64,000 nt of DNA from Motilimonas cestriensis (lineage in GTDB: Bacteria > Pseudomonadota > Gammaproteobacteria > Enterobacterales > CBDFNC01): contig NZ_JAIMJA010000013.1 of assembly GCF_021295315.1 (NCBI RefSeq), forward strand, positions 62,001 through 126,000. The letters are read 5' to 3'. The notes beneath the pieces are model-generated. The model was given only the letters and a program-made list of their open reading frames with translations. It had not been told where the DNA came from and did not search any database. A program made the translations under genes and the position numbers. Positions 24,760 through 33,749 of this stretch are shown here, in pieces; position 1 is the stretch's first letter; every line of letters begins with the position of its first letter.

Positions 24760-27066
24760 TTAACATGTGGCGCGAAGGGTTTTCGCGGCATCCACCATGT
24801 TTTTCAACGCGGCGTTAGTTTCAGGCCAGTTGCGGGTTTTTAGGCCGCAGTCTGGGTTAACCCACAGGCGCTCAGGGTTGATTTTTTCAGCTGCCGATTT
24901 TAATAAGTTAATCATCCACGTTTGCTCGGGCACGTTGGGTGAATGAATGTCGTAAACACCTGGACCTATGTCGTTCGGGTATTGGAAAGCCTCAAAGGCA
25001 TCCAATAGCTCCATATTTGAGCGCGAGGTTTCGATGGTGATTACGTCGGCATCCATGGCGGCAATAGATGGCAGTATGTCGTTAAATTCGCAGTAACACA
25101 TATGAGTGTGAATTTGCGTTTCATCTTTTACGCCGCTGGCGCTGATGCGAAAGGCTTCGGTGGCCCAGTCAAGGTAAGGCACTTTTGCTGCTTCTTTTAA
25201 TGGCAAGCCTTCGCGCAGGGCGGGCTCGTCGATTTGAATCACTTTGATCCCGGCCTCTTCCAGTGCCACCACTTCATCACGTATGGCTAAAGCAATTTGC
25301 TTGGCACAGGCTTCACGGCTGATGTCGTCACGGTTAAAGCTCCAGCATAAAATGGTGATAGGGCCGGTGAGCATGCCTTTCATTGGCTTGTTCGTCAGCG
25401 ACTGGGCGAAGGCGCTCCAGCTGACTGATAGGTCGCGGCTACGTTTCACGTCACCGTAAATAATTGGCGGTTTAACGCAGCGCGAGCCGTAACTTTGTAC
25501 CCAGCCGTATTGGGTAAAGGCAAAGCCATCAAGCAGCTCACCAAAATACTCCACCATGTCGTTACGCTCTGGCTCGCCGTGAACTAATACATCAAGATCA
25601 AGGGCTTCTTGCGCCGCGACCACTTGGCGGATTTCGGCTTGCATGGCTTTTATGTATTGATCATTATCGATCTTACCTTGTTTAAATGCGCTACGGGTTT
25701 GACGAATATCTGCCGTTTGCGGAAACGATCCTATGGTGGTGGTGGGATAAGCAGGCAAATTTAAGTGCGCCTGCTGTTGCTTGATCCGCGTAGCAAAGTC
25801 GCTGTAACGCTGACTGGCGGCACTGGTTAGATTCGCCACGCGCTGCTTCACGTCTTCGCGATGGATCAATGGTGAAGTGGCGCGGTGCTGAACAATCTTA
25901 TCGCTGTGGTTTAATAACTCAAGACTGACAGGATCTTGCGGATCGTTGATGAGCTGTTTTAGTTGTTGTAGCTCGTCAAGTTTCTGTTTCGCAAAGGCTA
26001 ACCAAGGTTTGATCTCATCGCTCAGTTGCTGCTCGGAATTAAGATCCACTGGGCTGTGTAATAGGCTACAAGAAGGTGCTAGCCAGAGTTTGTCCCCGAG
26101 TTGCTCTGCCACGGGTTTAAGTTTGTTGAAGGCGCTACGTAAGTCGGTTTTCCAGATATTTCGACCGTTAATGATACCTGCAGACAGCACCCAACCGGCT
26201 GGCCAATTTTGTAGCACGGGTTTAAGTTGCTCGGGGGCACGCACTAAATCTAGATGTAAACCATTCACAGGTAATGACAGCGCGAGGGCTTGGTTGTCGG
26301 CCAAGCTATCAAAGTAGCTGGCGAGCAAAATTTTAGGGCGATGTTGCTCAAGTGCTTGGTAAGCAGTTTGATAAGCGGCTTGCCATTCTAGCGGTAAATC
26401 AAGTACCAGTGCAGGCTCGTCAAGTTGAACCCAGTCAACGCCTAGATCTTTAAATTGCGCAAGTAAATCTTGATATGCAGGCAGTAAATTAGGCAGTAAA
26501 TCTAACTTGTTAAACTCACCTTGGGCTTTGCCTAGCCATAGGTAAGAAACCGGGCCGAGTAACACTGGTTTGGGCGTAAAGCCTGCCGCTAGCGCTTCTT
26601 TTGTTTCATCAAGTATCTGTGTGTAACTTATTTTAAATTCTTGTTTTTGTTCAAATTCTGGTACTAAATAATGGTAGTTGGTATCAAACCATTTGGTCAT
26701 TTCACATGCCGCAGACTGACCTTTACAACATGTGTGATCGTGCGCTTGGTCGTTGCTATCGGTGCCACGCGCCATGGCGAATAAGGTGTCGAGGGTGATG
26801 CTGTGGTCGGCATTACGATGACGAGTAGGGATCACGCCAAAGGTAGCGGAAAGGGTGAGCACGTGATCGTACCAAGCAAAATCGCCAACGGGGACTTGCT
26901 TAATGCCAGCCGCTGCTTGCTCTTGCCAGTTGTGTAATCTGATTTGCTGGCCGACTTCAATCAATTCAGCTTGACTAGACTGCCCTGACCAGTAACTTTC
27001 TAATGCGCGTTTTAACTGACGTTGATCGCCAATTCTTGGGTAACCGAGGTTAGATAATAAAGCCAT
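24760..27066 (-). CDS. metE: cobalamin-independent methionine synthase
   Basis: A 768-residue protein with both MetE halves. It transfers the methyl group of 5-methyltetrahydropteroyltriglutamate to homocysteine, the last step of methionine synthesis. The N-terminal barrel starts LSNLGYPRIGDQRQLKRALE. The catalytic C-terminal barrel starts PTTTIGSFPQTADIRQTR and holds the zinc/homocysteine residues in IHTHMCYCEFNDI and NPDCGLKTRNW, plus MLTGPITILCWSF. Length is normal. A short palindromic element and two MetR-like dyads lie upstream, suggesting homocysteine-responsive control by MetR (no metR gene in the window). Confidence 0.97.
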   Translation of the reverse strand: MALLSNLGYPRIGDQRQLKRALESYWSGQSSQAELIEVGQQIRLHNWQEQAAAGIKQVPVGDFAWYDHVLTLSATFGVIPTRHRNADHSITLDTLFAMARGTDSNDQAHDHTCCKGQSAACEMTKWFDTNYHYLVPEFEQKQEFKISYTQILDETKEALAAGFTPKPVLLGPVSYLWLGKAQGEFNKLDLLPNLLPAYQDLLAQFKDLGVDWVQLDEPALVLDLPLEWQAAYQTAYQALEQHRPKILLASYFDSLADNQALALSLPVNGLHLDLVRAPEQLKPVLQNWPAGWVLSAGIINGRNIWKTDLRSAFNKLKPVAEQLGDKLWLAPSCSLLHSPVDLNSEQQLSDEIKPWLAFAKQKLDELQQLKQLINDPQDPVSLELLNHSDKIVQHRATSPLIHREDVKQRVANLTSAASQRYSDFATRIKQQQAHLNLPAYPTTTIGSFPQTADIRQTRSAFKQGKIDNDQYIKAMQAEIRQVVAAQEALDLDVLVHGEPERNDMVEYFGELLDGFAFTQYGWVQSYGSRCVKPPIIYGDVKRSRDLSVSWSAFAQSLTNKPMKGMLTGPITILCWSFNRDDISREACAKQIALAIRDEVVALEEAGIKVIQIDEPALREGLPLKEAAKVPYLDWATEAFRISASGVKDETQIHTHMCYCEFNDILPSIAAMDADVITIETSRSNMELLDAFEAFQYPNDIGPGVYDIHSPNVPEQTWMINLLKSAAEKINPERLWVNPDCGLKTRNWPETNAALKNMVDAAKTLRATC

Positions 27067-27095
27067 GATGTAGTCCTTTATATTTAGACGTTTAT

Positions 27096-27149
27096 ACCAA
27101 TCAGAATTGACTGTCAGGCCTATCTAATTAGGCTTTGATTCCGATTGGT
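27096..27149. repeat. imperfect inverted repeat upstream of metE
   Basis: ACCAATCAGAAT at 27096-27107 pairs with ATTCCGATTGGT at 27138-27149 (one mismatch), and AGGCCT/AGGC inner bases add to the dyad. The terminal ATACCAATC form resembles short dispersed palindromes seen in Shewanella and Colwellia relatives. It lies in the metE leader and might also act as an RNA hairpin. Confidence 0.5.
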
Positions 27150-27182
27150 CTAGATGGCTATAGTATTTTATATAAGCTAAGT

Positions 27183-27236
27183 TGAGGCAATCTCATAATT
27201 TTTGTTTTAATGATGAGATAAATTCATAGTGTGTTT
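27183..27236 (-). promoter_or_regulatory. two candidate MetR-binding dyads upstream of metE
   Basis: TGAGATAAATTCA at 27224-27236 differs at one position from the MetR consensus TGAA-N5-TTCA. TGAGGCAATCTCA at 27183-27195 is a perfect TGAG-N5-CTCA palindrome two positions from that consensus. They lie 117-170 bp before the metE start, a usual arrangement for MetR activation. Confidence 0.45.
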
Positions 27237-27252
27237 TTTGCTGATGACCTGA

Positions 27253-27657
27253 TTAACGAATGCTAAGTGCTTGGGATATCTGTCTTTGCATTACCCATTC
27301 TTGGGCAGCATCAAAATCACGGAACACGCCGGTATTGAGTGGCGCGGTTTCGGTATAAGCGCTCCACATACGCGATAATCCATATATCACGTCTTTAGTA
27401 CATACTACGGCAATAAGCAGGTGTGGGTTAACCGCTAACGCAGCTTTGTCTTGCAATGCTATTTGCCAGATATCTTCGTGGGATAAATCAAAATCGATAG
27501 CTTGGCGGTAGTCAAAAACTTGGTAGTGAATATTTTTAATATTCTGATTGTCTGAATATAACGCGGTTTTAATCGTTTTAACGTCACTGAAATTGATGAT
27601 GTCAGTGCCGGTGATGATGATTCCACCATCATTCATTCTTTTGCTCGATAATGGCAT
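27253..27657 (-). CDS. unknown protein, possibly STAS/SpoIIAA-like fold
   Basis: A 134-residue soluble protein with a good ribosome site (AAAGGAAGCTGC before ATG). The strand-helix alternation (GGIIITGTDIINF, IKNIHYQVFDYRQAIDFDLS, HLLIAVVCTKDVIYGLSRMWSAY, VFRDFDAAQEWVMQR) resembles the small SpoIIAA-like domains, in which the last helix begins with F-x-D-x-x-x-A-x-x-W. The fold guess is from pattern only and the role is unknown. Its 5' side faces a 497-bp gap before the DUF4397 gene. Confidence 0.65.
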   Translation of the reverse strand: MPLSSKRMNDGGIIITGTDIINFSDVKTIKTALYSDNQNIKNIHYQVFDYRQAIDFDLSHEDIWQIALQDKAALAVNPHLLIAVVCTKDVIYGLSRMWSAYTETAPLNTGVFRDFDAAQEWVMQRQISQALSIR

Positions 27658-28154
27658 GCAGCTTCCTTTTAGCTCGCTATTATTATGCTATAAATTTAGC
27701 ATTTTATGCTGGTTAACAGCCATATGTATTTGCTTTCATCGCTATAAACTTGCCCTGACTCATGCTTTCTATCTATTACTAGTGTTATTTGTAATCATTT
27801 GTTTTTATTCTGTTATTTATTATTTCTCTCTAAGAAAACGATTGTTTAACGACTCTGGTATCGGTTCTATTTTGTTTTATGTTTCTCCAGCGTACGGCTG
27901 TTATCTGTAATCATCCTCGAGATGGTTGCTTAACGTGTCTTGCTGGGCTTTAAGCATGGCTTATTTATGGAAAATAGCCTCTTTTGTAGATGTGATCTTG
28001 AAAGCAGTTTTAGTGTTTTTGATTTTAATTGTGATCACCATGTTAATGGTTTGCGTTATTGGTTTCAGAAGGTCAAACATTCATGGATGAATGAAGCCCT
28101 TTTCTAATGAGCTCGACTAAATAAACCAATATGAACATTTGAAGGAAGCAAAGC
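27658..28154. other. 497-bp gap, AT-rich, upstream of the DUF4397 gene
   Basis: The gap must contain the promoters of the two divergent flanking genes, but I see no convincing -35/-10 pair, operator dyad or riboswitch. The only coding candidate is the 44-codon frame at 27956. AT content is higher than in neighbouring genes. Confidence 0.4.
27956..28090 (+). CDS. possible 44-aa single-pass membrane protein
   Basis: The frame encodes a short N-terminus (MAYLWKIASFVDVI), one strongly hydrophobic helix (LKAVLVFLILIVITMLMVCV) and a basic tail (IGFRRSNIHG), consistent with the positive-inside rule. The ribosome site is poor (only GGG 9-10 nt upstream), which lowers confidence. It ends 64 bp before the DUF4397 lipoprotein gene. 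Confidence 0.3.
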   Translation: MAYLWKIASFVDVILKAVLVFLILIVITMLMVCVIGFRRSNIHG

Positions 28155-29540
28155 ATGAAAACATTTAGCAAGATCCTGTTAACGTCAGTGATAGCGGTAA
28201 GCTTAAGTGCTTGTAATGATGACGATGAGCCGATAGTTGAAAACTCATATTTACGCGTATTACATGCTGCAGCAGATGCGCCTAAGGTAAATGTCTGGCT
28301 GGATGGCAAACCCGCTTTAGAGGGAGTGGATTACCAAAAAACGTCGGGCGTTATCACTGTGCGAGCAGGGACCCACACTGTTAAAGTTGATGCGATTTTA
28401 CCAAATGGTAGTGTAACAACAGTGATTCCGGAAACGAGCTTAGACCTGATGAAAGACATGGAATATAACGTGGTTGCGCTGGGTAAAGCCGCCTTAATTG
28501 GCAGTGGCAATGCTGCCGAATTTGGTCCTGCTATTATTTCTCGTGCCGCTTTGAAACCTGAAGGTGCGCGCGTTCAGGCAATTCATGCTGCGCCTGATGC
28601 GCCCATGGTCGATATTTTTATTACTGCGCCCAATGCTGACTTGTCAGCGGCCACTCCATTTGCCGATGATGTACCTTATAAAGCTAACACTGCAGCCGTT
28701 GAAGTGCCAGCGGGTACTTACCAAGTGCGCTTAACTAAATCGGATGATTCAAGTGTGGTTTACTTTGACTCGGGCGCCGTAGATGTTGCCGCCGGCTCTG
28801 ATTGGGTGGTTGCTGCAGTGGCAAATACCGATGCGGGTGAATCTCCAGTTAACTTACTGATTGATTCAGGCACTGGGCCAGTAGTGGTTAAAGATGTAAA
28901 CACCGGCGCGGATATTCGTGTTGCTCATACTATCTCAGATGCGCCAGCGGTAGATGTTTGGGTAAATGGTACCGCTCCTACGATGGGTAGTCCTCTTTAT
29001 AATCTGGCTTACAAAGCCAAGACTGATTATATTCCTGTGGCTGCTGGTGATTATGATTTTGCAGTGAGTGTAAATGGCAGTAATCCGGTTACTGTGGTTG
29101 AAAAACTTGGCTTGAAAGGGGCAAATTTAGCGGCGGGGATGACTTATACCGCCATGGCCATTGGTAACCTTGGCGATAATCTCGATAATGATGAATTGTT
29201 TGTAGTAACAGACAAAACTCGTCGCGTTGCTACTGAAGCACAGTTACGTGCTATTCATGCTTCCACCATGGCGGGTAATGTTGATATTTACCTAAGTGCC
29301 GATGCCAGCCCAAGTGACGATGATGTGATTTTTAAAAATATCCCTTACAAAGGTGATAGCACTGTGCTGTCGGTTATGCCGGGCACTGCTTATGTGATGA
29401 TTACGCCAGCAGGTGATGCTTCTACCATTGCAATTGGTCCCGCTGAGCTGCCATTAGCGGCAGGTACGTTAACGACGTTGGTGGCGATTGATGATCCTGC
29501 AGCCGCGACTGGCGTTTCTGTTATGAGTCTTGATGATTAA
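28155..29540 (+). CDS. DUF4397 repeat lipoprotein
   Basis: A 461-residue lipoprotein: signal ILLTSVIAVSLSAC, lipidated Cys followed by acidic NDDDEP. The mature part holds four similar units with openings LRVLHAAADAPKVNVWLDG, VQAIHAAPDAPMVDIFIT, IRVAHTISDAPAVDVWVNG and LRAIHASTMAGNVDIYLS. The first three show the HA-x-x-D-A-P-x-V-D-V motif of DUF4397. These are beta-sandwich domains found on envelope proteins, with no known reaction. NDDDE after the Cys may affect membrane sorting. Strong ribosome site (GAAGGAAGC). A strong terminator follows. Confidence 0.9.
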   Translation: MKTFSKILLTSVIAVSLSACNDDDEPIVENSYLRVLHAAADAPKVNVWLDGKPALEGVDYQKTSGVITVRAGTHTVKVDAILPNGSVTTVIPETSLDLMKDMEYNVVALGKAALIGSGNAAEFGPAIISRAALKPEGARVQAIHAAPDAPMVDIFITAPNADLSAATPFADDVPYKANTAAVEVPAGTYQVRLTKSDDSSVVYFDSGAVDVAAGSDWVVAAVANTDAGESPVNLLIDSGTGPVVVKDVNTGADIRVAHTISDAPAVDVWVNGTAPTMGSPLYNLAYKAKTDYIPVAAGDYDFAVSVNGSNPVTVVEKLGLKGANLAAGMTYTAMAIGNLGDNLDNDELFVVTDKTRRVATEAQLRAIHASTMAGNVDIYLSADASPSDDDVIFKNIPYKGDSTVLSVMPGTAYVMITPAGDASTIAIGPAELPLAAGTLTTLVAIDDPAAATGVSVMSLDD

Positions 29541-29568
29541 TCGACTTTTCTAGTCAGATCGCTAAACT

Positions 29569-29602
29569 TAAAAGGGCCTATTAATAGGCCCTTTTATTTT
29601 TG
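29569..29602 (+). terminator. terminator of the DUF4397 gene
   Basis: AAAAGGGCCTA / TAGGCCCTTTT with loop TTAA, then ATTTTTG. The 11-bp stem and T-run are typical of intrinsic termination. Confidence 0.9.
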
Positions 29603-29621
29603 CTCAGAGCGTGGTTAGTTA

Positions 29622-29978
29622 ATGTGGCGTTGTATTTTTATTCTGTTTTTATTTACGCACACGAGTGTGGCTATGACGTTCAGTAGTGATCAAGCATCTT
29701 TTACTAAGAGCTTTGATCCCCGAGGCGTCATTGTATCTATTCAAAGTCGTTCAGACTATTCGCTACTTTGTCATGTTCGATATTTACAGGATAAGGTTTG
29801 GTTGGTATTGGGCGCGCAAAGCCAAAGTCGACCACTACTCTTACCAAATGCCCAATATTATGACGGATCTTTTGCTTGTAAGCCCTATCAGGGCAACAAA
29901 GAGCCCGGCAAAATGTGGCGAGTGCAGCCTTATCGTTATGGGATCCCGGCAAAAAATAAACTTATTACTGTTCTTTAA
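29622..29978 (+). CDS. small secreted protein, first of a paralogue pair
   Basis: A 118-residue protein with a signal peptide (CIFILFLFTHTSVAM). The mature region shares blocks with the next gene: RGVIVSIQSR / RGLVVSVQSR, LLCHVR / LICQLR, WLVLGAQSQSRPLLLP / WMVLAAKEQGRPLLLP, MWRVQPYRYGIPAKNKLI / IWRVQPYKTAIPEKNKLI. Two cysteines (in LLCHVR and SFACKPY) are conserved in both and may form a disulfide in the periplasm. No known family was recognised. The ribosome site is weak. It starts 20 bp after a terminator, so it needs its own promoter or read-through. Confidence 0.72.
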   Translation: MWRCIFILFLFTHTSVAMTFSSDQASFTKSFDPRGVIVSIQSRSDYSLLCHVRYLQDKVWLVLGAQSQSRPLLLPNAQYYDGSFACKPYQGNKEPGKMWRVQPYRYGIPAKNKLITVL

Positions 29979-30050
29979 TTGCTGCTGACTGATCTTAGAA
30001 TAATCTGAGCTGAGGTTAGTTCCGGTTTTGCTATGATGGAGCGCACTTTG

Positions 30051-30407
30051 ATGCGATATTTGTTGTTACTGCCTATTCTATTTTCTTGCTCGGTTGCGGC
30101 AAGAATTTACTCTAAAGATCAGGTGTATTTGAAAAAAACACGTGAGGAGAGGGGCTTAGTGGTGTCGGTGCAAAGTCGGGTTGAAGGCTTTTTAATTTGT
30201 CAGCTCCGCTTTCGCAGAGATGCTGTCTGGATGGTGTTGGCAGCGAAAGAGCAAGGGCGGCCACTGTTGTTGCCTCAAGCTAATTACCATGAGCCTTCGC
30301 TGCAGTGCAGCGACTATGTTGGCAATAAACCTCATGGTGCTATTTGGCGTGTACAACCCTATAAAACGGCTATTCCGGAAAAGAATAAGCTGATCGAAGT
30401 GTATTGA
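30051..30407 (+). CDS. small secreted protein, second of a paralogue pair
   Basis: A 118-residue paralogue of the preceding protein (see shared blocks there), with signal peptide YLLLLPILFSCSVAA and mature start RIYSKDQVYLKK. The conserved cysteines are in LICQLR and LQCSDY. The chosen ATG follows GGAG by about 9 nt; an ATG six codons upstream is possible. The 72-bp gap between the two genes and roughly half identity suggest an old tandem duplication. A short hairpin (TGAACCG / CGGTTCA near 30433-30453) follows. Confidence 0.7.
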   Translation: MRYLLLLPILFSCSVAARIYSKDQVYLKKTREERGLVVSVQSRVEGFLICQLRFRRDAVWMVLAAKEQGRPLLLPQANYHEPSLQCSDYVGNKPHGAIWRVQPYKTAIPEKNKLIEVY

Positions 30408-30496
30408 TCAAGGATAGGAGGAGACTGCCCGTTTGAACCGTGAGTTCGGTTCATCTAAAAAGTTGCTTTAGAGTGGTGTTTTTTCTGAATAATCTC

Positions 30497-31285
30497 CTAT
30501 CGGCTCGATTTCTTAAGCGCAAACCCCAGTTGATAAAAATAGAGCTTAAATGCTTGGCCAATCGCTTCCCGGTGTTGATCTCGCGGATAAATTCCTGCTT
30601 TGGCTAGTTCGGTCTGTTGTGTGCCCGAGACCAAATAACGATTAGTTATCGCACTGTGATCTTGTACAAATGCTTCAAACGCGCGCGCCATTAGCTCTGT
30701 TGGGCGGCTGTAGTAGAGCTGATTAAGTTTTTTGTCTAAGGTAATGGCGGTTTGAGTGTAGTGAGATGGTTCGTTGCCTGACTCTGAGAGTAATACTGCT
30801 TTAAAACATTGCGCCAATGCTTGGTTTAATGGATGTGCAATTAATGTGTTTTTATTCAACCAAGTGTCTGATGAAAACTTATAGTGCGGAGGGGAAAATA
30901 CTTTATCGGTAATGTAATGATCAAAGGCATGCCAAAACTCATGGGCAAGGGCGCCCGCGCCAGCATTTTTGGCTAAGGCTAAGGTGCGACTGTAAGGGGC
31001 ATAGTGCGCTTGCACTCCAGCTTGGCCTCCCGTGCCAAAAGCCAGGTTTAGCTGACGTTTCAGGCCTAGGGCTTGGCTGGGCAAGTTTAAAATGGTTGCT
31101 AAATCGAATAAAGCATCAAAGATTAAGTTGGCTGCAATTTGCTGTTCTTCTTTAGTGACCCAGCGACCTACTTTAATAGTTGAAAAAGCAAAGGCATGTT
31201 GAATATCTTGAAAGCTAACATCAGCCTGATTGCGATAATCAGGCCCGTTGCGATAGTGAGTTTGATGTAATCGAGAGAGGCGCAT
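30497..31285 (-). CDS. CLCA_X-like putative zinc metallopeptidase
   Basis: A 262-residue protein with a clear HEXXH zinc motif in GALAHEFWHAFDHYITDK at about residues 113-130. It sits in the context LAFGTGGQAGVQAHYAPYSRTLALAKNAGAGALAHEFWHAFDH, which resembles the CLCA_X proteins and the LPD1-type domain of mobile-element polyproteins. The likely third ligand region is YSRPTELMARAFEAFVQDH (E in a helix downstream). No signal peptide is present, so it acts in the cytosol. Its substrate is unknown and the protease role is inferred from the motif. It stands alone between the small paralogues and an ABC operon. Confidence 0.75.
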   Translation of the reverse strand: MRLSRLHQTHYRNGPDYRNQADVSFQDIQHAFAFSTIKVGRWVTKEEQQIAANLIFDALFDLATILNLPSQALGLKRQLNLAFGTGGQAGVQAHYAPYSRTLALAKNAGAGALAHEFWHAFDHYITDKVFSPPHYKFSSDTWLNKNTLIAHPLNQALAQCFKAVLLSESGNEPSHYTQTAITLDKKLNQLYYSRPTELMARAFEAFVQDHSAITNRYLVSGTQQTELAKAGIYPRDQHREAIGQAFKLYFYQLGFALKKSSR

Positions 31286-31323
31286 GCCTATAGCATATCA
31301 GACTCTGTTTTATTGCCTAATGC

Positions 31324-32058
31324 TTACTTGGTGGCGCGGGCTAAAAAAGCCCGTGTGCGTTCGCTTTTTGGCGCGGTGAACATTTGCTCAGCACTGCCCT
31401 GTTCAACGATATGGCCCTGTTCCATAAAGATAATTTTATCGGCAATTTCACGGGCAAACTGCATTTCATGGGTCACCACTATCATGGTTTGTCTCCCTTG
31501 CGCGAGCTGCTTCATTACCGCTAACACTTCATCTACCCACTCAGGATCGAGGGCGGAAGTGGGTTCGTCAAATAAGATGACCTCGCCTTTAGCTGCCATG
31601 GCTCGGGCAATACCCACTCGTTGCTGTTGGCCTCCCGATAGTTGCACTGGGTAATGATTTATTTTATCGCCTAACCCGACTTGCTCGAGAATTTTTTTAC
31701 TGGTGGCGAGGGCTTGCTGCTTTGGCTCTTTCCAAACCGTAATGAGTCCTTCGGCGACGTTTTCTAATGCCGTTTTGTTGGCAAATAGCGCGTAGTTTTG
31801 AAACACAAAACTACTTTGTTGGCGCAGTTGGGTGACACTTTTACTGCTGGCGTTTGCGGCATCCACCTTAACAGGCCCAATATTAATAATACCCGTGGTC
31901 GGGGTTTCAAGATAATTTAAACAACGCAATAAGGTCGATTTACCTGTGCCTGATGGTCCAATAATGACCACGATTTCACCTTGCTTAACTTCAAAATCAA
32001 TGCCTTTAAGTACGGCTAGATCGCCAAACTTTTTACTCAGGTTGGTTACTTTGATCAT
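31324..32058 (-). CDS. polar amino-acid ABC transporter, ATP-binding subunit
   Basis: A 244-residue ABC ATPase of the PAAT/HAAT group. Walker A is [20 protein letters not shown]-loop FVFQNYALF, signature [16 protein letters not shown], Walker [17 protein letters not shown], and H-loop [15 protein letters not shown]. It powers import of the ligand bound by the co-transcribed periplasmic protein. It starts with an ATGA-type overlap inside the permease gene and is the last gene of the operon. Cystine, arginine or glutamine are all possible ligands for this subgroup; the operon alone does not decide. Confidence 0.95.
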   Translation of the reverse strand: MIKVTNLSKKFGDLAVLKGIDFEVKQGEIVVIIGPSGTGKSTLLRCLNYLETPTTGIINIGPVKVDAANASSKSVTQLRQQSSFVFQNYALFANKTALENVAEGLITVWKEPKQQALATSKKILEQVGLGDKINHYPVQLSGGQQQRVGIARAMAAKGEVILFDEPTSALDPEWVDEVLAVMKQLAQGRQTMIVVTHEMQFAREIADKIIFMEQGHIVEQGSAEQMFTAPKSERTRAFLARATK

Positions 32059-32726
32059 TTGATATACGCTCGGTTTAGGTGAATTTCTAGGCGATGTTGT
32101 AATTGCGTGAAGATCACGACCACTAGCCAGTAAACAATGGCAACGGCGACAAAGCTTTCAAAAAATTTAAAGCTGGAAGAGGCTTCCATTTGTGCTTTAG
32201 ACATTATTTCTGCCACTCCGAGGGTAAACGCGAGCGAGGTGCTTTTGATCATGTCGATAAAGTAATTCATCAATGACGGCGACGCCACGCGGGCCGCTTG
32301 CGGCAAGATAATGCGGCGCATGGCTTGTAGTTTGGTCATGCCAATACTTAAGCTCGCTTCCATTTGGCTGCGATCGACACCTAAGATGGCGGCGCGAATA
32401 CTTTCTGCCATGTAGGCCGAAAAATGCAGCGATAAACCAATCACCGCAGCGGTAAATGCGTCCATGCCGACCAACCAAGGCATCAGTTGTGGCAAACCGT
32501 AGTAGAGCAAAAATAATTGCACCAGTAGCGGCGTGCCACGAAAGAAAGAAATAAACACAATTGAAACTTGATTCAATACAGGCACAGAAAAAACCCGGAT
32601 AACGGCTACGCATAAGGCAATAATCAAGGCAAATACGAAACCCAGTAGCGCCATTTGCATAGTTACGCCCAAATACTTTAGCAGTATTGGAAATAGTTCT
32701 AGTGTGTAAATAAAATCGAAGTTCAA
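32055..32726 (-). CDS. polar amino-acid ABC transporter, permease subunit
   Basis: A 223-residue inner-membrane permease with five predicted helices and the EAA cytoplasmic loop in the form [36 protein letters not shown]. The motif [21 protein letters not shown] is typical of the HisM/TcyB-type permeases. A single permease gene implies a homodimer. Its stop overlaps the ATPase start by 4 nt, and the binding-protein gene lies 14 bp upstream. Confidence 0.95.
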   Translation of the reverse strand: MNFDFIYTLELFPILLKYLGVTMQMALLGFVFALIIALCVAVIRVFSVPVLNQVSIVFISFFRGTPLLVQLFLLYYGLPQLMPWLVGMDAFTAAVIGLSLHFSAYMAESIRAAILGVDRSQMEASLSIGMTKLQAMRRIILPQAARVASPSLMNYFIDMIKSTSLAFTLGVAEIMSKAQMEASSSFKFFESFVAVAIVYWLVVVIFTQLQHRLEIHLNRAYIK

Positions 32727-32740
32727 CTGCTTAGTTTCCT

Positions 32741-33499
32741 TTATTTAGTGATATCAGCATTAAACCATTTTTGTGAAATTTGGCTTAAGCTACCGTCTTC
32801 TTGCATGCTGGTTAGCGCTGCGTTCACACGCGCAATCAACGCTTTGTTTTCATCTGATTTAATAAATGGCATCGCATTTTTGATGGTTTCAAATGGTTCG
32901 CCAGCTAGCTCGAGTGGCAAACCCGATTTTTTAATCAGCTGAGCTGATGATACGCGATCCATCACGAACGCATCAGTACGGCCTAGCACTACATCTTGCT
33001 CAAAGCCTGCGTCGTAAGTGATGATGTTGATCTCTTTGTTTGGATCGGCCTTACGTAATAGTTGCTCGAAGTTGCTACCTAAATTCACCGCGACCTTTTT
33101 GCCTTTTAGATCGTCAATACCTTGAATATCCGTACGGCCTTTTTTAACGACTATTTGTGCGCCATCAACCACGTAAGCTTGGGCAAAGTTATATTTAGCC
33201 AAACGTTCATCAGTGATGGTGATTTGATTTGAAATGGTATCAATGTGGCCCGCTTCTAACATGCCAAATAGACCTGAGAAATTAGCGGTTTTAAATTCTA
33301 CGTTTAAGTCGGCGCGTTTACCAATTTCATTCCAGACATCAACCTCAAACCCTTGCAGTACATCTTTTTGTACAAAGGTGAACGGGAAGTAGCGACCTGA
33401 CATGCCTACTTTTATGGTGTCTTGGGCAAAAGCAGGAGCGGTGATAAAGCTTAGGGCGGCCAAGGTAATGGCCAGTGCGCGAGAAAAGCGTGTTGTCAT
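32741..33499 (-). CDS. polar amino-acid ABC transporter, periplasmic binding protein
   Basis: A 252-residue family-3 solute-binding protein with signal peptide ALAITLAALSFITAPAFA (cut before QDTIKVG). Marks: GRYFPFTFVQKDVLQGFEVDVWNEIGKR, the ligand-contacting FKTANFSGLFGMLEAGHID and TISNQITITDERLAKYNF, and VNLGSNFEQLLR with an aspartate clamp further on (VLGRTDAFVMD). The sequence is nearest in feel to the cystine/sulfur amino-acid branch (TcyJ/YckK), but that is not certain. First gene of the three-gene operon. A gap of about 190 bp upstream is very AT-rich and shows no clear operator. Confidence 0.93.
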   Translation of the reverse strand: MTTRFSRALAITLAALSFITAPAFAQDTIKVGMSGRYFPFTFVQKDVLQGFEVDVWNEIGKRADLNVEFKTANFSGLFGMLEAGHIDTISNQITITDERLAKYNFAQAYVVDGAQIVVKKGRTDIQGIDDLKGKKVAVNLGSNFEQLLRKADPNKEINIITYDAGFEQDVVLGRTDAFVMDRVSSAQLIKKSGLPLELAGEPFETIKNAMPFIKSDENKALIARVNAALTSMQEDGSLSQISQKWFNADITK

Positions 33500-33693
33500 G
33501 ATTTGCAGCCTCTTTGTCTAATTAAGGGTATTTTTTGTTATATATAAGTCTAAAAAGTAATTAAAAATAAGTTTTAGATAACTAATTATTATATAACTGA
33601 ATAGCTAAATCACTAGATAATGAGCTTTATTTAGTCAAATATTTCTATTTTTTGTTTCTTGCCAGTTAAATAATGTGGCAACAGCGCGAAACA

Positions 33694-33720
33694 TAAAAAA
33701 AGCCAGGCAGAGCCTGACTT
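33694..33720 (-). terminator. terminator of the sugar-binding-protein gene
   Basis: On the minus strand AAGTCAGGC / GCCTGGCTT around TCT, followed by a run of T, just after the stop codon of the next gene. Confidence 0.8.
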
Positions 33721-33749
33721 AATAAAGAGTAGATATGCAGCGGTAAAGG

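Noticed and set aside
27548-27910. 120-codon plus-strand frame overlapping the unknown minus-strand gene
   Set aside because: The first third is the antisense of a gene with a good ribosome site. The rest is low-complexity apolar codons from AT-rich DNA with no initiation signal.
28000-28060. CRP-like TGTGATC sequences before the DUF4397 gene
   Set aside because: Only one half-site is recognisable in each case; the second halves do not match TCACA.
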